This document shows positions 32,301 to 44,100 of a stretch of 64,000 bases of DNA, piece after piece. Each line of letters opens with the position of its first letter. Position 1 is the first letter of the stretch. A program made the position numbers and the translations under genes. Location of the stretch: assembly GCA_025175895.1 (NCBI GenBank), contig CM045992.1, positions 120,740,377-120,804,376 of the forward strand, written 5' to 3'. The DNA is from Wurfbainia villosa. Taxonomy: Eukaryota; Streptophyta; Magnoliopsida; Zingiberales; Zingiberaceae. The notes beneath the pieces are model-generated. The model did not search any database, was not told where the DNA came from, and was given only the letters and a program-made list of their open reading frames with translations.

Positions 32301-35300
32301 CTTCCCATTAGAACGGTGTGACGGACAGTTTCTGTGACTTCTTCCCCTCTTATTTCTTTTGTTTTGAACTGGCTTGTCTTACCTTTTAAGAGTTTAATTG
32401 AAGTACTTGGATTATGTTTGTATACAAGTCTTTTCTGCAAGAATCAGACCATAAATTGTTTATACAAAGGCTTGGGGTAGAAGTTGTAGAGAATGATCGT
32501 TGTCCAAACAGTCCCTTTTAACTCGATTAAACTTTGATGTTAAATTTTGATAACTAACAAAAGACGATCGAAGAAAGAAGACCCTCCTCGATGAGCCCAT
32601 AGTTCTTAATCTGCTTCGTTTCTGTAATAATTCTTCCTGCTTTCAATACTAAATCCATTGTTTGCAAAGCAGAAGATTACATTGTTGAATGAACACATAA
32701 AGGATCCACTTCTTCCTCCAGCATCCTACTAATAGTTTTCTCTACCTCTGAATGCTCGTTACGAGCTCTGATGAGTGCAAGAATCTGCAAAATGCCCGAC
32801 CTTCTGCATCTCTTGGAAATGACTAATCTGCATATGAATGAGCTTCGGCATAAAGTCATGGCATCCTAATCGACTGGAGAGGAGAGAAGTTGTGCAGAAA
32901 GGACATTCACAAACATCGTTTAAGTGCATTGTCATCGAACAAAGAGTTTACTGAACATCATGCTCACAAACTGCAAAAGATGCCTAAACTCCTATGCATT
33001 CGTAGGATTCTTTCTAATCTGCTTCGCCTTGATAAAAGTATTGTAGGCTACAGTATCGATTCTTTCTGCTTCCTGATGTTTTTTCCTACAGAAAATGGCA
33101 AAGGTAGATGATGATGATTGAAGTACTGGTTATTGACTATTGGAGGGAGAACAAAATCGGCCACCAGCAAACGTGATAATCCTGTCGGCCTGCCCAATTC
33201 ACTCCAACCATTCAGCCAGTTCTCTTATCTCACTTGAATCTTCTGTTCTTGGCGACGACTCAACCAACTTTCCTGTTTACTTGTACTCGCCCTCCATGAT
33301 CTTATGGTCCAACCGACCCGTCCAAGTTTAGCTAGACGCACACTGTTTGTGGTACCTGAGTGAAAGAGAAAATTCAGTGTGCGATGTGATGTTGTGAATT
33401 TTTTTTTTTTTTTTGCTTTTTCCAAATTTTGTCCAACTAATTTGGAGTCGAACAATCTTCGCCTGAGTGGTTTCGAGAAATACAATTTATGAAGATTTAA
33501 AATATTTATTCCATTTGAATTTGAATCTACTCAAGTAATTTATATTTGTGAGGAAGAACAAGAGAATGGGAGAGTCAACAGAGGTGAGAAGTAAGAACTT
33601 ATCATGATATACAAATACAAAATCTAATATGAATAAATTATAAATCTAATTCGCTACTATGTTCTCTCTTTGAGTTCCTCAAAGGGAGTGTTGCACTCTG
33701 AGATGGTCGGATGGAATGATGTGGTAGAACACCCACGGCTAAAGCAAGAAGGGCCTGTTGAGCTAAGACAACCTTTGTCTTCTATGCGGTGAGATGATGA
33801 ATCTGCTTCTTCTCGAGTCTTGTCGCGTCTGTTGTTAGGGTCATGGAGATTTGGGCTAGATTTATCATCAGAGCTGCAAAGGGTGCTAATCGGAGCCCCT
33901 GGATACGTCGTTGGAGTCGGGAGGATTTGCACCTGAGAAGACTCACGAATGGATGAGAGAGGGGGCCGAGGGGGACGTCGGGTAAATCCCTCCGATGTCC
34001 AAATCAGAATGCTGAGGAAAGAAGTGGAGAATTAAATGAGGTTCAAAAGCTTTGGAGGAGTCCTCCCCTATATAAGCAAAGTGGATTTTCAGGGGGCATA
34101 GCTTGATGGAGATGTAATAGCACGGAAGGGATCTTAGAAGATATTATCCCATTAAAGAGGACAACACAGTCGTACAAGAAATTTAAGAAGGCATAAACTC
34201 ATTATTATGATGGAGACATGACTGTACAGAGGGGGTCTTAAGGAAACAGAGTCTCATTGTAACGGAAACCTGACTTAATGATGTTGACTTGAGCTGGTGT
34301 AATAGACAAAGCTGAGATATCCATCCAAACTGAACTATTGCCGAGGTGAGCTAAGCCTGAGCTGAATTACTGTCGAAGCTTAGATTCTTATCGAGAGATA
34401 AAGCCAAGTTAACTAAACACTTTCTACTAGATTGTGCCAAAATAAACTGTCAAAGTAAGTTCCGAGAATCTGACTTGAACTAAACACTTTCTACTAGATT
34501 GAGTGCATTTCAGATGGATCTAAAATTCTACCCCATCTAAATAGTTGATCCCAGCTTTATCACATGACGAAAAATATTTCCACATCAGAGGCAAATTCTA
34601 GAATTTAACAATTCCATTATATCCTCTCCTACGATCTCGTAGGACTTCTGAAACAGATCCATTTTTTATTAAAAAAAAAAGCACAATAGATTTAATTTCT
34701 GAAACACCTCTGGAATACACACAGCAGCTGTAATATTACGAAAACACATAAAGACAAAGAAAACAAATACAATTGTTGGAATGTATAAATCATTAATTTT
34801 TTTCTTGAAGAGAAAAGCAACTTCCATCCACGTCTTGTAAAATAAGTATAAATCATACTGTCAAGCGTACGCCGTCTGATATTTTATAAAGTTATGGTAC
34901 GCTCGTATCTTGTGTCAATAATAATAATAATAATAATATAAAATAAAAAAGGACCACAAGTTCTAATGCTTCATTTAATAAGCTAATCAGTACGATCACT
35001 TGGTGCTTCCACGCTAATTAATCGAGCGAGAGCATCCGGATAAGCTTGTCATGGCTGAAAGAGTGGTCCTAGGGCTAGAGGTCCTTCTCTATACCTTTCT
35101 TTTTTTTTTAATCTTTTGTTTCTTACCAAAACATATAATACAATTCAGTAATATATATTATTGATTCACAGCTAAATTACTAGATATGTAATCTTCTAAA
35201 TTATAACATAAAATAATGATGCAACTAATTTTAAGTGCATTTGGTTTCTTCCAGTTGATAAAAACTTAATATGTTCGGTTCCTCAAGCAGTACAGAATTA

Positions 35301-36156
35301 ATAACACTGGAGTACTGCATGCATTTAATTTGAGAAGATGATGCTATACGTACGGAGAGCTAGCTTTGTGTCTGCTTACAGCTCTCGCATGACCATTGAT
35401 TTCGTTGCTCTCTAAATATGATTTTTGTGCTTTATACCAAGAATTGCAGTTAATTAATTTAATCTCCTGATTAGAAGGATATAATCAGCATGTTCTTTCA
35501 GTGTATATATATATATATATATATATCTTATTCCATGCAAATTCTTCTCCTCTTATCTTTTCATGGACACAGTCAAAACCTAAATCCAACTAAAGCTACA
35601 ATAACACATACAGAAAGAGAAAACCCTAACCATTTCTTTGCCCCCAATCTCCTCTGACCTGATCATCTATATATATATAATGTCTATTTGTATCTCAAGC
35701 TTGACTGTTAGATTAAGCAAGATATTATGAGAGATAAAGTTTAAAAAATTGACTCTTCTTTCATGTTGGATAACACAAATGACATTAATGGAAATCTCCT
35801 CCCCTCTCAATCTTCAATCTTCACTCTTAATTCACTCTTCACCCCACATGTGTTAGCAGATATATTTATATATATCCTTTTGGCAGCCTAGCAAACAACT
35901 TGTGGATTAATCTATTCAGAGGCAGGCTTGTTTGCTAGTTTTAATTACATGTAAATGGAGTGCCAAATTGTCACACACAAGAAGTAACATTCATCTGAAG
36001 ATGATAAGGATGCATGCATAGCTTTAGTTGACATGGTCCCCCTTCTCTATCTTTCTCCCTTCTTTTCTCCTCCACCCCTTGATCACTGATTAAATTTCCA
36101 TTGATTCCCTTATTCGATCTTCACTCGCTTGCTCTTCCTCTTCCTTTCGATCTCTT
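32301..36156. other. Large intergenic region, no confident gene
   Basis: About 3.9 kb. A 60-codon minus-strand frame at 32677-32859 and a 91-codon one at 33657-33932 are open but match nothing that I recognise. The stretch 33660-34560 has a composition and motifs (CCTATATAAGCAAA at 34069, purine-rich blocks) that suggest decayed retroelement or LTR sequence, without defined ends. Microsatellites include an AAT run at 34917-34938 and TA runs near 35506-35526. The last kilobase is the promoter side of the B3 gene. Confidence 0.5.
34411..34501. repeat. 24-bp perfect direct repeat
   Basis: The same 24-bp unit, starting AACTAAACACTTTC, occurs at 34411-34434 and 34478-34501, 67 bp apart, inside repeat-like intergenic DNA. 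Confidence 0.9.
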
Positions 36157-36179
36157 TGTGTGTGTGTGTGTGTGTGTGT
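36157..36179 (+). repeat. TG microsatellite in the B3 gene leader
   Basis: A (TG)n run of about 23 bp ends some 50 bp before the B3 gene ATG, following a CT-rich leader. It is a likely length-variable site within the 5' UTR or core promoter. Confidence 0.9.
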
Positions 36180-36229
36180 TTTCTTTCTTAAATCCGTGAG
36201 AAATAGAAGGTTAAATTTGCATCTAGTTA

Positions 36230-37000
36230 ATGGAAGCATTTAGAGTTGTGCACGCTTCGACTTCCTCATCATATTCTTCTTCTTCTTCTTCTTCCTCTTC
36301 GATGTCTTCTTCTCGGAGAGGGCTGGTGGGAACGGAGGGGGCGGTGGCGGAGAGGGAGCACATGTTCGATAAGGTGGTGACGCCGAGCGACGTCGGGAAG
36401 CTGAACCGGCTGGTGATCCCGAAGCAGTACGCGGAGCGGTTCTTCCCGCTGGAGGCGGCGTCGGCGGACAGAGGGCTTGTGCTGTGCTTCGAGGACGCCG
36501 GCAGCAAGCAGTGGAGCTTCCGGTACTCCTACTGGCACAGCAGCCAGAGCTACGTCATGACCAAGGGATGGAGCCGCTTCGTCAAGGAGAAGCAGCTCTA
36601 CGCGGGGGACACCATCTCCTTCTCCCGCACTGCGGCAACCGGCGGCGGGCCCGGCCGCCGCCTCTTCATCGACCTGCGCCACCGCAGGCACTTCTACCCT
36701 CTCATAATTCCTTTCTCCCCCGCCGGCCAGGCACGGGACCCACAAATAGGGCGGCAATCCTGGGGAGGGCTCGATACCGCAAGGCCCAGTACTGCGCCGT
36801 CGGCGTTTCCCCAGCAGTACGTCGGAGTGCAAGAACGCCCCGCCGGCAGATCCATCTACGAGCACAACGGCAACGCCAGTACGGTGCTAGACTCGGTGCC
36901 GGTGGTCGCCGGTGGTGCGGAAGCCAGAGGGAAGTGCGTCAGGCTTTTCGGAGTAAATCTGGAGTGCCCGGAGAAGGATGAAGAAGGAAGAAGAAGATGA
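36230..37000 (+). CDS. B3-domain transcription factor (NGATHA/RAV-like), single exon
   Basis: A 256-aa nuclear DNA-binding protein. After a Ser-rich N terminus (residues 11-28), the B3 domain spans about residues 44-152: MFDKVVTPSDVGKLNRLVIP, then YSYWHSSQSYVMTKGWSRFV and RRLFIDLRHR. There is no AP2 domain, so it is NGATHA-like and not a full RAV protein. The C terminus holds RLFGVNLE (238-245), the known RAV/NGATHA repression motif that recruits co-repressors. NGATHA proteins shape leaf margins and carpel apices in Arabidopsis; that role here is inferred. The ATG at 36230 is preceded by a stop in frame and gives the full family length. Confidence 0.9.
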   Translation: MEAFRVVHASTSSSYSSSSSSSSSMSSSRRGLVGTEGAVAEREHMFDKVVTPSDVGKLNRLVIPKQYAERFFPLEAASADRGLVLCFEDAGSKQWSFRYSYWHSSQSYVMTKGWSRFVKEKQLYAGDTISFSRTAATGGGPGRRLFIDLRHRRHFYPLIIPFSPAGQARDPQIGRQSWGGLDTARPSTAPSAFPQQYVGVQERPAGRSIYEHNGNASTVLDSVPVVAGGAEARGKCVRLFGVNLECPEKDEEGRRR

Positions 37001-39175
37001 TGAAACCTTAAATATCATTCGATTTTCTGAAAGCAAACAATTCTCTATTGTTTTTCCTTTCTGATCATGTCGAGAAACCATTCGATTCAATTGTACACAA
37101 TACAAAATAACATATGAATCTGCCTGCCAAAACACCACTTTTTTTTTAAAAAAAATTCTCTTATATAATCCATTGCGATTCAATTCTCACTGATAAAGAA
37201 AAAAGGAATAAAAAAAAACAAATACGTGATCGATCTGTTTTCTTTCTTTGCAGCGTTTCTCAGCTTTAGGCGTCTGGCCACTGTTCACATCAGCGTACGG
37301 AACTCTTGCAACTTTCTCTGCATTCGCTGAAAGAAGGAAAAAATTAAGAAGCATGTGAGCTCTCATGCTCTCTCTATTCTTCTGCTCTTTCCTGACTTGG
37401 CCTGCTGGTAAAAGTACATGCCTTCTTTAATACACCATTAAAACGTTATTCATGGTGCTTAATTAAGTGATCTGATGCTTTTAGGTCTTGTTAATTGCTA
37501 CTCCATTATTTAAAGCATCGGCATTGGTTGTTCAATAGTAACATTTTGGCGTTTAATAGTTACAGTACTTACAAGGCTATATATATGTTTCTTATGAATA
37601 TGAAGAATCATTCTATACTTACAACTCCTTAACTAAGAATGTTGTTTTGATTATTTTACTAACACTCAAATAAAAGTAATTCGTGTGAATTAGAAGTATA
37701 TCTTAAAATAAGGCTAATAGAGCTGAACTTAGTAAATCATACTCATGTTCATGGTGCTTTGAATAAATGACATATTAGATGTTTTCATGTGAAAATTTTC
37801 AAATATATATATCTCCATTTAGAAATATCTTTTTGCATCCATTTGAAATTTGGTTGTAAGGATTAATATCAATCCCACGAGAGGATACGAGCAACAAGAA
37901 ACTACTTGTCTTGAACTCGAGACTCGATACTATGAAAATCAAATTTTAACTTATTCAGTTGCGAAAACTAGATCGTGAATTATAGAGATAATTAGTTAAT
38001 GCCAACATTATCACAATAAATTGTTGGTGGAGCAAACCAAGAGAAGCTAAGTTCCTCTAGCAACTTTTGAATTTAATTAGAGTTCAACAACTGTGGTGGA
38101 TTCAACTTATTCAGTTAAAGACAACATATGTGATTGATTGTATAGTACTCTAATAAGTATTGCTTTCCATGCATGATGGTTGGTTTATTTTTAAGGCAGC
38201 AAAAAACTCTATTAGAAGCTAATTAAGATAGTCGGTTGATATAACAAAAACATTATGTTGGATCAAGTGAGTGAGAGATGCGATGCAGCACCACAGAGCT
38301 GTTGCTATTGAGAATAAGTTGTAGAAGGAGAGCCGTCTTGCAAGCAGAGTGGAGAGTAGTTTATATACTCCTTTAGCATAGCTCAAGTTATATTTGTGAA
38401 AAAGTTCATTGTGAGAGACACGACCTTTGATTGGAAAAAGCAAGAGATCAAGGGAAAATGATCTCAACTATTAATTGATCAAGGATTAGGATTAGTTCTT
38501 CTCGAGGCACTCGGATCCAATAGCTATGAAAGAGGTTTTCACACAAAATATTCAGTTTTGTCCAGTGTGAGTATAAAGTAAGCCTATATCCTGTCATTCA
38601 TATACATGAGCATGAACAATTATGTGTCGACTTCATGTGAATGCATCCAGTTGAAGGATTGGCCATTCTCGTCTCTGTTTTGCATTCTTTTCTCTTTTGC
38701 TTCTGCCAATAAAATGCTCTTTGATGATTTGATTTCATTTCCAGCTGCTTTGATGTGATAACTGTATTGCTAGACTTATTTGAGAATTAAGTTCGCATAT
38801 ATATTGTCCTCTAACTCGTAATTTGAATGAAAGATCAGTTGATGTCAAATCGATCATGTCATTCAGTGCTGTTTTTCCCTTATTGCCAACCTTTGATATT
38901 TGAAACTCAATGAACTACCTTTCTGACTTATTCTCTGGGGTATGCTTTCAGATAATTACAAGCCATATGCTCCGACCACTAGAAAAGACTACAAGGATCT
39001 TATCTCGGCATGCAATTAGTAAATATATTAGGCATATTGTGATTACTGGAGGTTTATGACACAGGATGCATTGTGAAAGGAAGTACTTAATATTGTCAGA
39101 CCAAATGCAAAGCTACACGGGATAGATTTCAAATCCTCCTACATAATTGGATATATATGGATGATGCATTTAAGT
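37001..39175. other. Intergenic region between B3 and AGL6-like genes
   Basis: About 2.2 kb of AT-rich DNA between the 3' ends of two convergent genes. It includes both 3' UTRs. No gene, transposon end or RNA is recognised. An 82-codon minus-strand frame at 38219-38467 shows no family features. Confidence 0.5.
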
Positions 39176-41066
39176 TCAGGGAATCCAACCAACAGCTGTG
39201 AAGTTGGTCAATCCTGAAGTGTTTTCCCTTTCTTTGGCAGCTTCTGGAGGTGCAATATTCCAATATTGCCTATCGTTCAGAAAAGAGGATCGTTGTATCA
39301 GAATCAGGAGAACAGTTAGAGAAAATTTTAAAGCTCATGCATGTACCCAATCTGCAAGGATGCTTCAGAAGATATAGTGTTGGCGTTGAGAGGGCAAGCG
39401 CGAAATGGTAAGGGGACATAGCCACCGGCCATGGCTTTGCAGTTCCAGCATCCTTCAATGGATCTAAGACAGCTGCTCCCTTCGGACTGAAACAAGTTTT
39501 TGTCAGGAAATTTAATCAGAATAGAAATAGAATATTGATATTCGAGTTGCAAGAACACAATTATTTAGAAGAACACCACCTTTTCTTTAATCCTGTTGTG
39601 GTTTTCCAGATGTTGCTCCTGCCAATACAACAATGGACAATGTGAAACTGAAAGGACGCAATAGAGGCTAGCATTCACTGGAGGGAGACTAATTAAGAAT
39701 TCATCAGTATCATCGTCATTAAACTGTGTTTGTCCCAATTATTTAAGATCGGCTCTCTAAATCTGAATATTCATCAAGGATAACCAAAGAAAACAAAATA
39801 CGTTAGACTTTCTTGCTCAATTTAAATTTTAAATATGAAGCTGGGTTAGATCATTGATCTCCTTCCCCACATGGAAGTGCCCCTTATAATATGATGATGG
39901 TCCAATGAGTACTTAATTAGTGTCAAATCCAGGACAAATTAATCATTGTTTAAAATCTCAGACCAAATTGAATTAAGAGAGGTAGCAATCTATAGTTAAG
40001 CAATGGGATATTGGCCAAGAAGTCTTGCCGATAATATTTAAAAGTACCATTTTGCAAGATTCTTTAGTTAATCAAGTTTGTATTGTTGTTAGTGGAGAGT
40101 GGACGAGAACATAATTGGGCCAAAATCTATGATGAAGGATGATGAATAGATCATCAAAGTGCTAATCAAACAATAGATGTACTATACTTTGGTATTAGTT
40201 TATGAGTTTTTAATGTTTAACAACTATATTTAAGTGAATGTTTAATGTTTATCGAGTTAATTATCGTGTGCAAGATGACTTGGTCAAGCAAATGGGCTAG
40301 ATATATTATTTGGAGAAAGATGCACAATATATTTTATAGTACTGTTTATAATCTATAGAACCAATGAACACACAATTTCTTAACTGTATGACATTATTTA
40401 AGGAGGTCCAAGGATGGCTAATAAAGAGTATGATCAACAACACGATGAATCTACAATCACTACGTTAAGGTATTGGATGTTAGGAGGAAAGAACCATACA
40501 CGATAAAATTATGCCTCATTGTAGATTCAAATGGATCGAGGTGCCAAAACTTAATATGTGCTAGAGTGGAAAAGTCTTTGGCCACCTCCCACCTTCCCTC
40601 GTGTGCTTTTCCTTGTGTTTAATTATTTTATATATCCCTCTAAAACTAATAAATAGTTATAGTTGACCAATTGTTCTACGCCAAAGAACATTAATGGTAC
40701 CATGTTAACTCTCGTGTGCGCTAACTCGAATAAAGTTCAAGTTCAAAACAAAAAAAAAAGTTTGAAATGGTTTCAATAACTCGGTTAATTTTAAACTTAG
40801 CATGATTACCTTACAAAATAAGATTGAAGAATATAAAATTTTATTCAGCTTAGTTCATTAATTTACAACCTTAATTAGAAGCAATGCCTTAATTTGTCAT
40901 TGCCAACTTGTCCTCCTGCGAGCTATAGCCCCATTGCTGCCGATCAAGGTGGAAGAAGAAATATCTATTGATGATTCTTTTGCTCTGTAAAATTTGAAAT
41001 TTGAAATTGTTGCGAGTATATTGGTTCTAATGACTATGGCTTAGAGATCAAAGGGATGATAAAGGC

Positions 41067-41104
<38 letters not shown>

Positions 41105-44100
41105 AGAGAGAAGGGTATCCAAAATATTTCCTTTGACAGAAAAAAAAAAAAACCAAAAGGTTACATTGACAATTTTGCCTGTTAACTTGTCATGAGATAA
41201 GAGTAACTCAAAATAATAAGTGAATTAAAGTCAGATTAATCGAATCCTTATTTGCAGTAAGTTTTAATTATCTTCACTTTTGTGCCGGTATGTTGTTTAA
41301 TTTTGTATTTTAAATCTTTCAACACTCTACGTTTCATCATTTTTCAATTGCTTCACCTAATAATTAACTGACTTATCCCTTTATTTCCTTTAATTCCGAT
41401 GAAGTTTTTCCTTTGAGTTTTAATGAACTATAAGAACATGAGGAGCTACAGATCGATAGATCATGCTGCAATCGGTGACGACAAAACACACACACCAAAA
41501 AAAAAATGGAAAAATGTTAATTACCTTCTTTTGAAGTTCATCAATCCTATCAAGCAATAGTTTTATCTGCAAGAAATCAATAAGTGAAGTAATTAAGACA
41601 GCAAATTAAGAATGCCGAGCAAAGAGAAATAAAAACAACAACAACAACAAAAAAGGAAAAATAATTTAAGAAAAACATACACTTTTTTGTCTGATTTGAG
41701 ACAATGCCAATTCAATTTGCTGTTCTAGTTGTTGCAGTTCTTTCACATTAAGTTGTCCAAGGTCTTCTCCATGCAAATGCCTAAAGATAAAAAAAAAAGG
41801 GTATCAAAGTTAATTAATATCTTACATATATATCGATAAATACAGGTTAAAAATATTTTTGTGTCAAATAAATAAAACATGGCGATTTGAACAACATTAT
41901 TTATTGAGTTAATGGGGGGAAAACTACACCTGTATGAGGACTGAAGGGAGTTGTATTTTACTTTCATCTTGTAGAATTCCTCATACCAATTTTTTCCCTT
42001 CACAAAAATATTTAAAAAAAAATCGTTAGATACACAAACGACATCAAACGGTATGAAGTGTATCAATTATTGCTAATCGAGTCTATTCATATATTTTATA
42101 AAGCATACGAGATATTACATACACTAATGGTTAAACAAGCTCAAGTGTATTTGCTATCCTTTTCAAGTATATATATAAATGCTAAAGTAATTTTTAAAGC
42201 TCTCCCGAGATTTAATGGCAATTTAAAATAATTTTCAAAGTTTTATTAATGTCGAAATACCCTCTAGCATTACTATTTCACGATTAAAAAAATAATTACT
42301 TAATTAATTAGAAAGATAAAATAGAAGTTTGAGTCTTAAAAGTCAGTATTTTATTGTAAAATAGAAATATTAATAATATTTGATATTAATAAAACCTTAC
42401 TAATATTTTTGCTAACATATACATACACGGAGAGCTTTTATGTGTATTGTATATTAATTTCCAAGTAACTGAAGTTTAATATTAAGATGATTAATTAACC
42501 AATTGACATTAGTTAATTAATCTGATGTTTCCAATTTTTCACTCTAATTTTCTAACCCATTGTGTTGCAAATGTCAATAGATATTAATTCTAATTAAAGT
42601 ATGATTAACTCCACATATATATGAAGTTTCATGATAATAACTAATTAATAATAAGGTTTTGGGAAGATCCATGGTATCACAAAACCCTATTTAATTAAAG
42701 TAAGACATTAAAAGAGGGAGGAATCAACACAATCATGAAGAAGCCTAACAATATAATTAATCTACCTCCTCCGCTGCTTCATGTTTATCTGCAGCAATCT
42801 CTTGTGCCACCGCAAATCGATAACTCTGATACTTCTCAATTGTTTTATATACTCTAACACAAGAATTAAAATGAGATCAGAGAATAGAAAATTGCTCAAT
42901 TAAACATTGGAAACTAGAATCAAACTAATTAGTTTTAGGGTACGTAGATTGTCTTTCTCCATTTATTAATTACTAATTTTTATGGACTCGATGGGGGAAA
43001 GTACAAGGCTTTCCATCTGTCTACTGCAGTTCGGTTACTGCAGCTCCGGAAAACCAGGAAATATATAGATTTAATCATGAGCACTCACTGACACCTACGT
43101 AAGCACTGTATTCCTCTTCGCAATATTTTTTTTTTTGGTTTACATTTAGTTTTTATAGCAAATAAAAAGGGAAAAAGAATTTAATTTCCAGCTCTAGAGA
43201 AAAATCAGAAAAGAGAAAACTGTAGGAACACACAGTAAATATACAAGCATTCATAGAGTTGCCTGCTTAAATTTATATCTTCTACTTCAATAATATGAGG
43301 AATATAGGAAAAAAAGAATTCGGGATCAATTAATAAGTAAAAAAAAAACATGCAATTAAGTAGCTGCAAGTACCCTTATTTCCCGGAAAATAGCTACATG
43401 TAGCTGCAGGTAGCAAGAAGCTGAACTTATTTGCTGGTGACATGATGCAACAGGAGAACTAAGAACAAGGCCTGTCATGCACGCATTAATTAAAGCTCCA
43501 CTGCTGCTAGGAATTGAAATGATCACACATGGGTATGCAATGAACAGTTGGGGTTTTGTGACAGTAATGATATCAGGCTAGAGCTAGGGTTAAGGTTTGG
43601 AGCAGCAGTGCGAATAGCATGTTTTGAAGTCCAAAACTTTTATTTTTTGGCAAGAGTACTGGAATTAATGTTTCTCTGCTAGTTGGTAATTAAACGACAT
43701 CAAGATAAGCAAGAATGCTGCTTCTTAAGATTTATGGATATGTAAGATCTCCTAATTTTTATGATATAGAGCAACAGAATCCATAACTTCTAGTTACTTT
43801 TTTTTTTCTTTTTGCCTTTTCTATTGTTCTTTTAGAGGAATATTTTGACATGCCTTGATAACACACACATATATATGAATCTTGGTAGGGAATAAATGGT
43901 GTAAAAATAAATATTCCAGCTTCATCGATCACTTATTCTCTGCTGATCTTTTGATAAACATAATTTATAGGCACTTGATTAATGTACTATATGACAAAAT
44001 AAAATACATATACTTCTCTTAATTTGTGTTGTCTTCTTGTAAAGATCAAACATTTATTTTCTGAAAGTGAAATAATGCTCGAGCCTTTATTATTTGTAAA

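Noticed and set aside
32677..32859. 60-codon frame with EKTISRMLEEE helix
   Set aside because: Short, isolated, no splice partners or family match; could be chance.
36269..36981. 198- and 165-codon frames overlapping the B3 gene
   Set aside because: Shadows of the GC-rich B3 coding region.
39328..39346. Early stop after MHEL as the natural end of the AGL6-like protein
   Set aside because: A GT donor at 39345-39346 and an in-frame exon at 39176-39269 restore the AGL6 terminal motif.
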